A DNA stretch of 64,000 bases from Proteiniphilum saccharofermentans (GCF_900095135.1 NZ_LT605205.1:2294001-2358000); one strand, 5' to 3'; positions 1 through 9,872 are shown, counted from the first letter of the stretch. Program-made: numbers and translations. The notes: a model not told the origin generated them from the sequence alone.

Positions 1-1411
1 ACAGGCGCACCTAAACAAAAAGATTTTCAAATTGATTTCAGAAACAGCCGATGAAATGGGAGTGGCATGTTATCTGATCGGTGGTTATGTACGTGATTTC
101 TTTCTATACCGCCCGTCGAAAGATATCGACGTGGTGGCTGTCGGCCAGGGGATCGAGTTGGCAAAAGCAGTATCTGAAAAACTGGGCAAGAAAAGCCGGA
201 TTTCCGTTTTCAAAAACTTTGGTACAGCACAGATAAAGTACAAAGAGTACGAAATTGAGTTCGTGGGTGCCAGGAAAGAATCTTACCGTCTGGATTCGCG
301 TAAACCTATCGTGGAAGACGGCACTTTGGAAGATGACCAGCGGAGGCGTGATTTCACCATCAATGCCATGGCTTTCTGCCTGAACGGGAACCGATACGGA
401 GAACTGCTGGATCCTTTTAACGGGATTCAGGACCTGGAAGATTTGGTTATACGCACACCTCTCGATCCGGACATCACTTTCAGCGACGATCCCTTGCGGA
501 TGATGCGTGCCATCCGGTTTGCCAGCCAACTCGGGTTCGATATCTATCCCGACACATTTGATGCTATCGGCCGCAATAAAGAACGTATATCTATCCTCTC
601 GATGGAGCGGGTGATTGATGAACTCAACAAAATCATTCTCTCGCCCAAGCCCTCCGTGGGATTCATCCTATTGGAAAAAGCCGGCCTCCTCGATATCATC
701 TTCCCTGAGCTGACAGCGTTGAAGGGAGCCGAAACCAAAGACGGGGTAGGGCACAAGGACAATTTTTACCATACCCTTACTGTATTGGACAATATCGCAC
801 GGCAGACAGATAACCTTTGGCTGCGTTGGTCAGCCCTTCTCCACGACATCGCCAAGCCTGTCACAAAAAGGTGGGATCCACGGCTCGGATGGACATTCCA
901 TAACCATAATTATATAGGTGAAAAGATGGTGCCTAAGATCTTCCGGAGAATGAAGCTGCCCCAGAATGAAAAGATGAAGTATGTGCAGAAAATGGTTTCA
1001 CTCCATATGCGTCCCATGCAACTGGTGGAAGAGGAGGTGACAGACTCTGCGGTACGGCGCCTGTTGTTTGATGCCGGGGATGATATCGACGACCTGATGA
1101 CACTTTGCGAGGCCGATATCACATCGAAGAATCCGGAAAAGGTACGCCGGTTTCTCAACAACTTCAAGGTTGTGCGAAGAAAACTGGAAGAGATAGAGGA
1201 GAAAGACCGGGTACGCAATTTCCAGCCTCCGGTGGATGGAAATGAAATCATGGAGATCTTCGGTCTCCCGCAATGCCGGGAGATAGGGCTCCTTAAATCA
1301 GCCATCAAGGAAGCGATATTGGAAGGGGAAATACCTAACGAGAGGGAGGCCGCTTTTCAGTTTATGCTAAAAAAGGCTGCGGAAATGGGGTTAAGGCTAA
1401 GTGAAGAATGA
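1..1411 (+). CDS. cca: CCA tRNA nucleotidyltransferase / poly(A) polymerase family protein, 5' end off window
   Basis: Class II nucleotidyltransferase that adds or repairs the 3' CCA end of tRNA. The head domain has the GGYVRD motif and, about ten residues later, the metal-binding DID (SKDIDVV), followed by [11 protein letters not shown]. The RNA-binding middle is followed by an HD domain ([11 protein letters not shown]). The reading frame is open to the left edge. The first in-frame start seen is a TTG at 32, but the upstream codons ([10 protein letters not shown]) look like homologous N-terminal sequence, so the true start probably lies just outside the window. From sequence alone a CCA-adding enzyme and a poly(A) polymerase cannot be fully separated. 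The gene ends in a tandem heptamer repeat. Confidence 0.85.
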   Translation, partial: QAHLNKKIFKLISETADEMGVACYLIGGYVRDFFLYRPSKDIDVVAVGQGIELAKAVSEKLGKKSRISVFKNFGTAQIKYKEYEIEFVGARKESYRLDSRKPIVEDGTLEDDQRRRDFTINAMAFCLNGNRYGELLDPFNGIQDLEDLVIRTPLDPDITFSDDPLRMMRAIRFASQLGFDIYPDTFDAIGRNKERISILSMERVIDELNKIILSPKPSVGFILLEKAGLLDIIFPELTALKGAETKDGVGHKDNFYHTLTVLDNIARQTDNLWLRWSALLHDIAKPVTKRWDPRLGWTFHNHNYIGEKMVPKIFRRMKLPQNEKMKYVQKMVSLHMRPMQLVEEEVTDSAVRRLLFDAGDDIDDLMTLCEADITSKNPEKVRRFLNNFKVVRRKLEEIEEKDRVRNFQPPVDGNEIMEIFGLPQCREIGLLKSAIKEAILEGEIPNEREAAFQFMLKKAAEMGLRLSEE

Positions 1412-1459
1412 AGAATGAAGAGTGAAGAGTGAAGAATGAAGAGTGAAGAGTGAAGAATG
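1398..1459 (+). repeat. Tandem GAAGARTG-type heptamer repeat
   Basis: About eight head-to-tail copies of the 7-mer GAAGA(A/G)T overlap the end of the tRNA nucleotidyltransferase gene and its TGA stop. A short relative (GTGAAGAGTGAAGAG) lies at 12849-12867, after the YbaN-family gene. No coding or hairpin function is visible. Confidence 0.8.
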
Positions 1460-1531
1460 AACTTTTTGACCCGTAAAATGTTGTAGTGGGGTAAATTTCT
1501 TAGGTTATATCAATTTTATACATTCTCACAA

Positions 1532-2509
1532 ATGGAAGTAAATTCCGCGTTTTGGATAGGATTCATCATCCTCATTATCGTATTATTATTGCTCGACATG
1601 TTTGCCTTTCACAAAAAAGGTGAAGTGGTCAACGTGAAGAAAGCTTTGTGGCTGAGTTTTTTTTGGATTTCCCTCGCACTTATTTTTAATGCGGGGATTT
1701 ATTTTGTCTTCGGTAAAGAACCGGCACTCGAATTTTTCACGGCCTATCTGATTGAAAAATCATTGAGTGTGGACAATCTTTTTGTCTTCATACTCATTTT
1801 CACTTCATTCAAGATTGCCCCCAAATATCAGCATGATGTACTCTTCTGGGGCATTCTGGGTGCTTTGGTCTTCAGGGCTATCTTTATTTTTGCGGGAATT
1901 GCGCTGTTGGAACGTTTTGCATGGATCATGTATGTGTTCGGAGGCTTCCTGGTGATTACCGGAATAAAAATGGTAGTGGACTTTATCCATAAAAAAAGAG
2001 AGGAAGAGAAAGAAGAAGAAAAAGACCTGAACAATAGCTGGTATGTAAAACTCACCCGTAAAATCATTCCCATGACGAATGACCTCTCGGTACCGAAATT
2101 CTTCAGGAAGGTAGACAACAGGGTGGTGGCCACACCTTTTTTCCTGGCGTTGGTGGTGATAGAGGTGACCGACCTGGTATTCGCAATTGACTCTATTCCT
2201 GCCGTATTGGCTGTTTCCACCGATATGTTCATCGTCTATACATCCAACATCTTTGCGATCCTCGGACTTCGCTCGCTCTATTTTGCACTAAGAGGTGTGA
2301 TGGATTATTTCTACTATTTGAAGTATGCGCTGAGTGCCATCCTTCTTTTCATAGGGGCCAAGATGATGTTCAATCATTACGCCCACACACAGGGAGTGGA
2401 TTTTCATATTCCTACCACTGCTTCATTGCTGATCATAATGACATTGATTGTGGTATCGGTTGCAGCTTCCATCATCAGAAGCAAACAATTAGAAAAGACA
2501 CGGCAATAA
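1532..2509 (+). CDS. TerC/Alx-family integral membrane protein
   Basis: Polytopic inner-membrane protein of the TerC family. Characterised members (Alx, MeeF/MeeY type) export or handle Mn2+; tellurite-resistance naming is historical. Hydrophobic segments fill most of the 325 residues, with a charged cytoplasmic loop (EEEKEEEKD) near residue 160. The two family signatures are present: DNLFVF near residue 80 and the acidic FAIDSIPA near residue 225, both supplying Asp residues inside membrane helices. It appears to be a single-gene unit between the repeat at 1398-1459 and ftsX. The substrate cannot be read from sequence; metal export is inferred from the family. Confidence 0.88.
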   Translation: MEVNSAFWIGFIILIIVLLLLDMFAFHKKGEVVNVKKALWLSFFWISLALIFNAGIYFVFGKEPALEFFTAYLIEKSLSVDNLFVFILIFTSFKIAPKYQHDVLFWGILGALVFRAIFIFAGIALLERFAWIMYVFGGFLVITGIKMVVDFIHKKREEEKEEEKDLNNSWYVKLTRKIIPMTNDLSVPKFFRKVDNRVVATPFFLALVVIEVTDLVFAIDSIPAVLAVSTDMFIVYTSNIFAILGLRSLYFALRGVMDYFYYLKYALSAILLFIGAKMMFNHYAHTQGVDFHIPTTASLLIIMTLIVVSVAASIIRSKQLEKTRQ

Positions 2510-2698
2510 ATTTTATTTGGGTGCGGATGCAGAGGCCAGTTTACCTGCACTGTGCCGAGTGCCGCCAGAAAATCCACATAGTGAAAAGACCTTAATCTTT
2601 CACATTCATTACTTTTTCTGCGATAATTTTTATTACTTTGCAGTTTATTTGGAAAAAGTGCTTTTTCTGTGTTTTCACACTCACTATCTGTAACTCGT

Positions 2699-3577
2699 AT
2701 GACAGGCAAAAAAAAGGTATCTACAGCCCGATTCTTAAATGCTAAGATCACATCCACAATCAGTATATCACTGGTTTTGGTGTTGCTGGGAATCACCATA
2801 CTGATCCTTTTCATGGGGAATGGATTGTCACGATTTGTAAAAGAAAACATGAGTTTTAACGTGATGCTCTCTTCGGAGGTGTCAGACGCCGAGATATCGA
2901 AGATCAGGAATAATCTGGATGCACAGCCGTTTGTTAAATCATCACGGTTTATCAGCAAGGAAGAGGCCAAAGAGCAACTTATCAAGGACCTGGGAGAAGA
3001 TCCTGAAGAACTGCTGGGATATAATCCTGCACAGGATTGTATTGAGATTTTTCTCCATTCGGAATATGCCAACAGCGACAGTATCATGGTCATCAATAAA
3101 GTGATCCGGCAGAACAGCAATGTGACGGACCTGCTCTACCAGCAGGAGGCGGTCGACCTGATCAACGACAACCTCTCGAAAGTGATGACTGTCTTATTGA
3201 TCCTTGCCGCCGTGCTGTTATTGATCTCTTTCACGCTCATCCGCAATACCATTCGTCTGAGTGTGTACTCAAAACGGTTTCTCATTAACACAATGAAATT
3301 GGTGGGAGCGACAGGCCGCTTCATCAGAAGGCCGTTCGTGATAAATAATATTTTCACAGGTATCATTGCGGGCATCATCGCAGACCTCATCATTTTTGGC
3401 ATCATCACCTATTTCACCAGGGAGTATGCCGAAATACAACCTATTATCAGTTCTATGGAATTGATTATCATATTCTCTATCGTGATCTTGTTGGGAGTAA
3501 TTATCTCCACAATAGCTACGACTTTTGCCGTCAACAGATATGTGAAAATGAAATCAGACCAGTTATATTACGTATAA
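2699..3577 (+). CDS. ftsX: Cell division protein FtsX (permease-like)
   Basis: Membrane subunit of the FtsE-FtsX complex that couples the divisome to peptidoglycan hydrolases. It has one N-terminal membrane helix, an extracytoplasmic domain (about residues 40-155) and a C-terminal FtsX permease block of three helices. The frame is open from a GTG at 2669, but the ATG at 2699 (MTGKKKVS) gives the usual short basic N-terminus and is preferred. ftsE is not adjacent, as is common in Bacteroidota. It starts the run ftsX - DUF3098 - uppP - truB - queA - folK with small gaps. A near-consensus -7 (TTACTTTG, 2633-2640) lies about 60 nt upstream. Confidence 0.9.
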   Translation: MTGKKKVSTARFLNAKITSTISISLVLVLLGITILILFMGNGLSRFVKENMSFNVMLSSEVSDAEISKIRNNLDAQPFVKSSRFISKEEAKEQLIKDLGEDPEELLGYNPAQDCIEIFLHSEYANSDSIMVINKVIRQNSNVTDLLYQQEAVDLINDNLSKVMTVLLILAAVLLLISFTLIRNTIRLSVYSKRFLINTMKLVGATGRFIRRPFVINNIFTGIIAGIIADLIIFGIITYFTREYAEIQPIISSMELIIIFSIVILLGVIISTIATTFAVNRYVKMKSDQLYYV

Positions 3578-3592
3578 AAACTATCACACAAT

Positions 3593-3841
3593 ATGTCTCA
3601 AAAAAGTATTGCATTAAGTAAAACAAACCTGATCATCTGTGGCATCGCCATCCTTCTTATCATTGCAGGTTTCCTGCTGATGACCGGACCGGCCACCACA
3701 CTCGAAGGCGGATTTGAACCCGATATTTTCAGCGCCAGGCGTATAAAACTGGCACCTGTCGTTTGCCTTTCCGGTTTTGTATTGATGGTGGTGGGCATTC
3801 TGTATCCTTCGAAAGAAAAAAGCAGCACATCCGGAAAATAA
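3593..3841 (+). CDS. DUF3098 small membrane protein
   Basis: An 82-residue protein with two hydrophobic helices (about residues 10-30 and 55-75) separated by a short loop containing GGFEPDIFS and RRIKLAPV, typical of the Bacteroidota family DUF3098. It lies 15 nt after ftsX and 33 nt before uppP, so it is probably cotranscribed. No catalytic motif is seen. Constant neighbourhood with ftsX and uppP in this phylum suggests an envelope role, but the function is unknown. Confidence 0.85.
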   Translation: MSQKSIALSKTNLIICGIAILLIIAGFLLMTGPATTLEGGFEPDIFSARRIKLAPVVCLSGFVLMVVGILYPSKEKSSTSGK

Positions 3842-3874
3842 AATTATTGCCGGATACTGCAAAATATATTATAA

Positions 3875-4759
3875 ATGAGCATATTAGAAGCAATTATTAT
3901 TGCCATCGTAGAGGGGCTCACAGAGTTTCTTCCTGTATCATCCACCGGGCATATGATCATCACCCAGGCATTACTGGGAATGGAGAGTACTGATTTTGTG
4001 AAAGCATTTACGGTGATCATTCAGTTTGGCGCGATCCTTTCGGTCGTAGTTCTCTACTGGAAACGTTTTTTTCGGCTGAACCCGATCGTGGTTTTTGATA
4101 AAGAAGCTGTGCACGGCATGTCTGCCGCGAAAAAGGGATGGACTTACCTCACCCGATTCATTTACAAATTCGATTTTTACTGGAAACTGTTTATCGCCGT
4201 GGTTCCCGCCGGGATCATCGGTTTGCTTCTTGGTGACCAGATCGATGCGTTACTTGAAAATGTCACTGTGGTAGCTGTGATGCTCGTGTTGGGCGGTATT
4301 TTCATGCTATTTGTGGATAAATGGTTCAACAACCCGTCGCAGGGGCAGTCAATAGGATGGAAAAGGGCACTTACGATAGGTTTTTTCCAGTGTATCGCCA
4401 TGATTCCCGGTGTATCGCGTTCCATGGCTACCATCGTCGGGGGGATGACCACTAAACTCAGCCGCAGGAATGCTGCAGAGTTCTCATTCTTTCTGGCGGT
4501 TCCCACTATGGCGGCAGCGGCAGGGTATAAGTTGTACCAACTGCTGAAAGATCCCGTCAGCACCGCGATGCTGAAAGATAATATCTTAATGCTTGTTATC
4601 GGTAATGTAGTAGCATTCATAGTGGCAATCCTGGCTATCCGCTTTTTTATCGATTTTCTCACCCGTTACGGGTTTAAGGCATTTGGTGTGTACCGCATCA
4701 TCGTAGGCACCATATTGCTTATATTAGTTTTCTCAGGGGTAAGCCTGACCATGGTATAA
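3875..4759 (+). CDS. uppP: Undecaprenyl-diphosphatase (BacA/UppP)
   Basis: Integral membrane phosphatase that converts undecaprenyl diphosphate to the monophosphate, recycling the lipid carrier for peptidoglycan and other surface polymers. The N-terminal motif [14 protein letters not shown] (residues 13-26) supplies the catalytic Glu, Ser and His, and the second motif [10 protein letters not shown] lies near residue 183. The length of 294 residues is somewhat longer than the usual 265-280 because of a loop near residues 65-95. It is 5 nt upstream of truB and likely in the same transcript. BacA-type enzymes can raise bacitracin tolerance. Confidence 0.95.
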   Translation: MSILEAIIIAIVEGLTEFLPVSSTGHMIITQALLGMESTDFVKAFTVIIQFGAILSVVVLYWKRFFRLNPIVVFDKEAVHGMSAAKKGWTYLTRFIYKFDFYWKLFIAVVPAGIIGLLLGDQIDALLENVTVVAVMLVLGGIFMLFVDKWFNNPSQGQSIGWKRALTIGFFQCIAMIPGVSRSMATIVGGMTTKLSRRNAAEFSFFLAVPTMAAAAGYKLYQLLKDPVSTAMLKDNILMLVIGNVVAFIVAILAIRFFIDFLTRYGFKAFGVYRIIVGTILLILVFSGVSLTMV

Positions 4760-4764
4760 AAAAT

Positions 4765-5475
4765 ATGGATTTTATCGAAGGTGAAATTTTATATATCGAT
4801 AAACCGTTACACTGGACTTCCTTCCGGGTGGTCCGGGTTGTCCGTGCCAAGATATGCCGCAGGCTGGGAATAAAGAAACTGAAGGTAGGACATGCAGGTA
4901 CGCTTGATCCGCTCGCCACAGGGGTAATGATCCTCTGCACCGGCAGGAAAACAAAACTTATAGAGGCTTTACAGGCTGAAACAAAAGAATATATCGCACA
5001 TGTCCGCCTCGGAGCCACTACCCCCTCGTTCGATCTTGAAACGGAAGTCGATGCCGAATATCCGACAACCCATATCACCAGAAAAATGGTGGAGGATGTA
5101 CTTCACCGTTTCACCGGTACCATAGAACAGGTTCCACCTGTTTTTTCCGCAGTCAAGGTCGATGGAAAAAGGGCATATGAGTTAGCCAGAAAAAATAAAG
5201 ATATTGAACTAAAACCCAAATTATTGGTTATAGATGATATCGAATTGATTTCTTATAACATGCCGGATATCACCATCCGTGTGGTATGCAGTAAGGGCAC
5301 CTACATAAGAGCGTTGGCCAGGGATATCGGGATAGCGCTGGATAGTGGTGCGCATCTTACTGGCTTACGGCGTACAAGGGTAGGGGACATAACAGTGGAT
5401 AACTGTCTTAATATGGATGATATTGATCATTTTTTTAATGAAAATATTCCTCAAGCAACACAAGAAAACAGATAA
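4765..5475 (+). CDS. truB: tRNA pseudouridine(55) synthase TruB
   Basis: Makes pseudouridine 55 in the T-loop of tRNAs. The catalytic motif GHAGTLDPLATGV is present with the nucleophilic Asp at residue 48, the same number as in E. coli. The KPLHWTSF motif near the N-terminus and the C-terminal CSKGTYIRALARDIG segment are typical. At 236 residues it is the short form without a PUA domain, usual in Bacteroidota. The gap to uppP is 5 nt and to queA 30 nt. Confidence 0.96.
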   Translation: MDFIEGEILYIDKPLHWTSFRVVRVVRAKICRRLGIKKLKVGHAGTLDPLATGVMILCTGRKTKLIEALQAETKEYIAHVRLGATTPSFDLETEVDAEYPTTHITRKMVEDVLHRFTGTIEQVPPVFSAVKVDGKRAYELARKNKDIELKPKLLVIDDIELISYNMPDITIRVVCSKGTYIRALARDIGIALDSGAHLTGLRRTRVGDITVDNCLNMDDIDHFFNENIPQATQENR

Positions 5476-5505
5476 AATATAATTGATACAGGATTTTTTT
5501 AACTT

Positions 5506-6558
5506 ATGAAGCTTTCTCAATTTAAATTCAATTTGCCGGAAGAGCTTATTGCGAAATACCCTGCGGCACATCGTGATGAGTCCCGGTTACTGGTGGTCCA
5601 CAAGAAATCGGACCAACTTGAGCACAAAACCTTCAAAGAGGTGCTGGATTATTTTAATAAAGGGGATTTCTTTATTTTCAACAACACCAAGGTCTTTCCT
5701 GCACGGTTATTCGGAAACAAAGAGAAGACCGGCGCCAAGATAGAGGTCTTTTTATTGAGGGAATTGAATCCCGAACAGCATTTGTGGGATGTGCTTGTCA
5801 ACCCGGCACGGAAGATACGTATCGGAAACAAATTGTATTTCGGTGAAAATGAAGAGCTGGTTGCAGAGGTGATCGACAACACCACCTCGCGTGGCCGTAC
5901 ATTGCGCTTTCTCTATGACGGCCCATACGACGAATTCAAAAACCAGTTGTTCTCGATCGGCGAAACACCTATTCCTGAATATCTGGAGCGGAGTGCTGAA
6001 CCCGAAGATGTGGAAAGATACCAGAATATTTTCGCCCAGCATGAAGGAGCGGTGGTTGCTCCTGCTGCCGGCCTGCACTTCAGCCGCGAGCTGATGAAGA
6101 GGATGGAGATAAGGGATATCGATTTTGGTTTTCTCACGCTCCATAATGGATTGGGTGCTTATCGCATGATTGATGTGGAAGACCTGACCAAACATAAGAT
6201 GGAGTCGGAACAGATGATTATTACCGAGGAATTGTGTGAAAAGGTGAACAGGGCGAAAGACGCAGAGAAAAATATCTGTGCAGTCGGCACATCCGTACTT
6301 CGTGCGATAGAGACGACTGTCAGCACTGACGGTCACCTGAAACCACGGAATGGATGGACCAATAAGTTCATTTTTCCTCCCTATGACTTCACTCTTACCA
6401 ACAGCCTGATCACCAATTTCCACCTGCCTTATTCCACATTACTGATGATGGCTTGCGCCTTCGGAGGATATGAAAAGGTGATGAATGTCTATGAAGAGGC
6501 AATCAAAGAGAAATATACTTTCGGGGCATACGGGGATGCAATGCTGATTGTAGACTGA
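5506..6558 (+). CDS. queA: S-adenosylmethionine:tRNA ribosyltransferase-isomerase QueA
   Basis: Transfers and isomerises the ribosyl moiety of SAM onto preQ1-tRNA to form epoxyqueuosine, a wobble-base modification. Family motifs are clear: [12 protein letters not shown] at the N-terminus, [13 protein letters not shown] near residue 60, APAAGLHFS near residue 185 and [11 protein letters not shown] near residue 305. Its 350 residues match the family length. Its place between truB and folK keeps two tRNA-modification genes together in the run. Confidence 0.96.
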   Translation: MKLSQFKFNLPEELIAKYPAAHRDESRLLVVHKKSDQLEHKTFKEVLDYFNKGDFFIFNNTKVFPARLFGNKEKTGAKIEVFLLRELNPEQHLWDVLVNPARKIRIGNKLYFGENEELVAEVIDNTTSRGRTLRFLYDGPYDEFKNQLFSIGETPIPEYLERSAEPEDVERYQNIFAQHEGAVVAPAAGLHFSRELMKRMEIRDIDFGFLTLHNGLGAYRMIDVEDLTKHKMESEQMIITEELCEKVNRAKDAEKNICAVGTSVLRAIETTVSTDGHLKPRNGWTNKFIFPPYDFTLTNSLITNFHLPYSTLLMMACAFGGYEKVMNVYEEAIKEKYTFGAYGDAMLIVD

Positions 6559-6573
6559 TCCAGCGTTAACAAC

Positions 6574-7056
6574 ATGAACGGAACGAATGAATATACCGTT
6601 TATCTGGCATTGGGATCCAACCTTGGTGACAAGCAGAAAAATATAGAAGAGGCTTTGGATAGAATAGAAGAGCGGATAGGGAGCATAATTTCCCTATCCG
6701 CTTTTTATTTGACAGCCCCCGTCGGCTTTCAATCAGAGAATATATTTGTCAATTGTGCATGCGAAGTGGCAACCGATATAAATATTTACAGGCTCTTCGA
6801 AATCACTCAGGATATTGAAAAAGAGATAGGTAGATCTCGGAAAAGTAAAAACGGGCAGTATACCGACAGGACTATAGATATCGACCTTATCTTAGCCGGC
6901 GACTGCGTAATCGATACACCGGATCTGACCATTCCTCACCCGCATTTTCATACCCGCTCTTTCGTGCTTGACCCTTTATACGAAATTGCCCCGGATCTCG
7001 TTCACCCGCTACTGGGAAAATCCATACGGGAGTTACGGGAGAAAGTGCCCAGGTGA
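6574..7056 (+). CDS. folK: 2-amino-4-hydroxy-6-hydroxymethyldihydropteridine diphosphokinase
   Basis: Pyrophosphorylates 6-hydroxymethyl-dihydropterin with ATP in folate synthesis. Diagnostic features are LALGSNLGDKQKNI at the N-terminus, DRTIDIDLIL in the middle (metal-binding Asp pair) and IPHPHFHTRSFVLDPL near residue 120. The 160-residue length is normal. It is 15 nt after queA and seems to end the run. Its last codons and TGA stop lie inside a 16-nt imperfect tandem duplication (7039-7070). Confidence 0.95.
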   Translation: MNGTNEYTVYLALGSNLGDKQKNIEEALDRIEERIGSIISLSAFYLTAPVGFQSENIFVNCACEVATDINIYRLFEITQDIEKEIGRSRKSKNGQYTDRTIDIDLILAGDCVIDTPDLTIPHPHFHTRSFVLDPLYEIAPDLVHPLLGKSIRELREKVPR

Positions 7057-7070
7057 GAAAGTGCTTGGGT
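7039..7070 (+). repeat. 16-nt imperfect tandem duplication across the folK stop codon
   Basis: Two adjacent copies of GAGAAAGTGCYYRGGT (13 of 16 positions identical). The stop codon of folK falls at the junction (7054-7056). The wording resembles the GGGAAAGTG repeats at 56007-56041 and 48597-48641. Confidence 0.6.
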
Positions 7071-7098
7071 GATCGATATGGAATAGTTGATTTGTGCA

Positions 7099-7129
7099 AT
7101 TGAAAACTCGAAAAAAAGTCCCATATTTG
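7099..7129 (+). promoter_or_regulatory. Putative promoter of the patatin-amylase pair
   Basis: ATTG at 7099-7102, 19-nt spacer, CATATTTG at 7122-7129: one base from the Bacteroidetes -7 consensus TAnnTTTG. A purine-rich AAAGGAGACAG follows at 7146-7156, an unusually strong Shine-Dalgarno-like site for this phylum, a few bases before the ATG at 7162. Confidence 0.5.
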
Positions 7130-7161
7130 TGTAACAAAACATCTGAAAGGAGACAGATATC

Positions 7162-8073
7162 ATGGCTATCTTCAGTAAAAGTTATGATCATTTCTTAGGG
7201 TACGCCCTGAGTGGGGGAGGCGCCAAAGGGTTCGCCCATCTTGGCGCGTTGAAAGTATTGGAAAAATGCGGACTGAAACCCGATGTGATTGCGGGAACCA
7301 GTGCCGGATCGCTTGCCGGCGTTTTTTATGCCGACGGCTACCATCCCGATGAGATTGTGGAACTCTTCCACAAAAAAGAGTTCCGTGAGTTCGTAGAGTT
7401 CACCTTACCCACAGCCGGTTTTTTCAAAAGCACCGGATTACACAAATTTTTAAAGAAAAACCTCAGGGCAAAAAGGTTTGAGGAACTCCAGATACCTTTC
7501 CATGTGGTGACCACCGACTGGGAGAGGGCTGCCACCGTCGTCTTCTCCAATGGCGATGACCTGGTGGATGCGGTAGTCGCCTCCTGTTCCGTCCCCATTG
7601 TATTCCAGCCCCAAATGATCCATGATGTACCCTATGTGGATGGGGGATTGCTGAAAAATTTCCCCGTCTCGGTCATCCGTAAAAAATGTAAATACGTAAT
7701 CGGGGTGAATGTCTCCCTGATCCTGCCGGCTCCGGAAAAAAACAATATCCGAAGAATGCTGGAACGCACATTCAACCTGATGTCAAACTCCAACACCCTC
7801 ATCGATAAAGCTTATTGTGATATACTCATCGAGACCAAAGGGATAGAAAAATATTCCATGTTCGACCTGCAGAACCAGCTAAAGATCATGGAAGCAGGAT
7901 ATCATTATGCTGTGGTGAAAATGAGTGAAGAGAAATCGTGGGAGATCGTAAGAAAATGCCACAGGCACTATGCCCTGACCAAAAAAGTACGCGAGCAGCT
8001 CCAACGGATCAGGAGACGCAATGGAATATTACATCCGGAAACAGATATTAGCGAAAACCCCAATATCCAATGA
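7162..8073 (+). CDS. Patatin-like phospholipase family protein
   Basis: Predicted cytoplasmic serine hydrolase with the patatin fold, acting on acyl esters. The oxyanion-hole motif SGGGAKG is at residues 17-23, the nucleophile elbow GTSAGS at 45-50 (Ser47) and the catalytic Asp is in YVDGGLLKNFPV near residue 155, so the Ser-Asp dyad is intact. There is no signal peptide or membrane helix, unlike the PorV/OmpA-barrel patatin fusions common in Bacteroidota. The stop overlaps the start of the amylase gene by 4 nt (ATGA), implying translational coupling. The substrate is unknown. Confidence 0.88.
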   Translation: MAIFSKSYDHFLGYALSGGGAKGFAHLGALKVLEKCGLKPDVIAGTSAGSLAGVFYADGYHPDEIVELFHKKEFREFVEFTLPTAGFFKSTGLHKFLKKNLRAKRFEELQIPFHVVTTDWERAATVVFSNGDDLVDAVVASCSVPIVFQPQMIHDVPYVDGGLLKNFPVSVIRKKCKYVIGVNVSLILPAPEKNNIRRMLERTFNLMSNSNTLIDKAYCDILIETKGIEKYSMFDLQNQLKIMEAGYHYAVVKMSEEKSWEIVRKCHRHYALTKKVREQLQRIRRRNGILHPETDISENPNIQ

Positions 8074-9764
8074 ACCAGAAACTGTTTGTTTACCAGTTGT
8101 TGCCCAGACTATTCGGCAACAGTTCTTCCACCAACAAATTCAATGGCACCATTGAAGAGAACGGGACAGGAAAATTCGATGATATTTCCGATACCGTTTT
8201 ACAAAAAATAAAAGCAAACGGTTATACCCACATCTGGTATATCGGCGTATTGGCTCATGCCTCCACCACCGATTACACGGCATACGGGCTCCCGCATGAA
8301 TATCCGGAAATCATCAAAGGCAAGGCGGGGTCGCCATATGCGGTGAGGGACTATTATGATGTGGATCCCGACCTGGCTGCAAGCATCCCGGAGAGAATGG
8401 CGGAATTCGAAGCATTGGTCCGACGGACACATGCTGCCGGACTGAAAGTGATCATCGACAATGTACCCAACCATGTAGCCAGGAACTACCGCTCCATCAA
8501 CAAGCCGGAAGGGGTAAAAGACTTCGGGGAGGACGATGATACCTCGATGGCATTTTCACCGCAAAACAATTTCTACTATATCCCCGGGCAAGCGTTAGAA
8601 ATACAACTCTCACTTCAAAAATCGTCCGGTCCGGCATACAACGAGATCCCGGCAAAGGCCACCGGTAACGACTGTTTTTCGCATAGGCCCACTCATTTCG
8701 ACTGGTATGAGACGGTGAAACTCAATTATGGAGTAGACTACCTACACGGGAAACAGGCACATTTCGATCCAATTCCCGATACATGGATAAAGATGGGGGA
8801 TATACTCCTCTATTGGGCGGAGAAAAATATCGACGGCTTCCGGTGCGATATGGCCGAGATGGTACCGTTAGCATTCTGGAGGTGGGCAATCCCCCGGGTA
8901 AAGGATAAATTCCCGGAGGTCATATTCCTGGCAGAGATATATAACCCTTCGGCATACCGCGATTTTCTGGCCCATAACGTCTTCGACTATCTTTACGATA
9001 AAGTGGGGTTATATGATGTGTTACGTGATGTCTCCTGCGGTTACAGGCCCTCGTCCGACATCACTTTTGCACTAAACAGTGTGGGAGATATACAGCACCG
9101 TATGCTCAATTTTATGGAGAATCATGATGAACAACGGTTGGCATCTGATTATTTCCTGAAAGAGGGAAGTAAAGGTAAGGCTGCCATGATCGTCTCCTGT
9201 TGCGTCAATTCAAATCCGGTGATGGTCTATGCCGGTCAGGAATTGGGAGAGAGAGGAATGGACGAAGAGGGATTTAGCGGGAAGGACGGACGTACCACTA
9301 TCTTCGATTATTGGTCTGTAGATACCCTGCGGCGATGGAATAACAACGGCCGGTGGGACGATGCACAGCTCACCGGGGAAGAGAAGGAGTTACAGCAATT
9401 CTACCGGCGCCTGATCATCCTATGCAATGAAGAGGCGGCACTTGCGAACGGTCTTTTTTATGACCTGATGCCGGCCAATTATGAGAACAGGGAGTTCGAT
9501 TCCGCCAATCTCTTTGCATTCCTGCGGAGTAATAAAAAAGAACTCCTATTGGTAGCGGTCAATTTCGATAACAGGATACATGAGTGTACTGTGGATATCC
9601 CGCATCATGCCTTCACATTTTTTGAAATTGCCACTACTGGAAAGGGAACGCTAAAGCCCCTGCTCCACGCAGAAGGCAAAGAGTTGGCATTCTCACCCGA
9701 CTCCCCGCCCCATATTTCACTTGATCCATATTCGGGAGAGATTTACAAGATTTCTTTTTCATGA
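8070..9764 (+). CDS. GH13 alpha-amylase family glycoside hydrolase
   Basis: Acts on alpha-glucosidic bonds by the retaining GH13 mechanism. The four conserved regions appear in order: DNVPNHVARNY (region I), GFRCDMAEMV with the nucleophilic Asp (region II), FLAEIY with the acid/base Glu (region III) and FMENHDEQRLAS (region IV, the NHD). A C-terminal beta domain follows. No signal peptide is visible, so a cytoplasmic enzyme acting on glycogen or imported maltodextrins is likely. It overlaps the patatin gene by 4 nt, an odd pairing with no SusC/SusD genes nearby. The exact specificity cannot be assigned. Confidence 0.9.
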   Translation: MNQKLFVYQLLPRLFGNSSSTNKFNGTIEENGTGKFDDISDTVLQKIKANGYTHIWYIGVLAHASTTDYTAYGLPHEYPEIIKGKAGSPYAVRDYYDVDPDLAASIPERMAEFEALVRRTHAAGLKVIIDNVPNHVARNYRSINKPEGVKDFGEDDDTSMAFSPQNNFYYIPGQALEIQLSLQKSSGPAYNEIPAKATGNDCFSHRPTHFDWYETVKLNYGVDYLHGKQAHFDPIPDTWIKMGDILLYWAEKNIDGFRCDMAEMVPLAFWRWAIPRVKDKFPEVIFLAEIYNPSAYRDFLAHNVFDYLYDKVGLYDVLRDVSCGYRPSSDITFALNSVGDIQHRMLNFMENHDEQRLASDYFLKEGSKGKAAMIVSCCVNSNPVMVYAGQELGERGMDEEGFSGKDGRTTIFDYWSVDTLRRWNNNGRWDDAQLTGEEKELQQFYRRLIILCNEEAALANGLFYDLMPANYENREFDSANLFAFLRSNKKELLLVAVNFDNRIHECTVDIPHHAFTFFEIATTGKGTLKPLLHAEGKELAFSPDSPPHISLDPYSGEIYKISFS

Positions 9765-9769
9765 TATAT

Positions 9770-9800
9770 GTTGAATTGAGTCCACTTTTTTGTACTTTTG
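9770..9800 (+). promoter_or_regulatory. Promoter of prs
   Basis: GTTG (9770-9773), 19-nt spacer, TACTTTTG (9793-9800), a perfect match to the TAnnTTTG -7 element. It lies about 70 nt before the prs start and just after the amylase stop. Confidence 0.65.
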
Positions 9801-9872
9801 TTGCGGCTTTCAGTTTGATTCTATCAAATTATATCAAGATCCAAATATTTATTTTTCAGAAAACTATCAATA

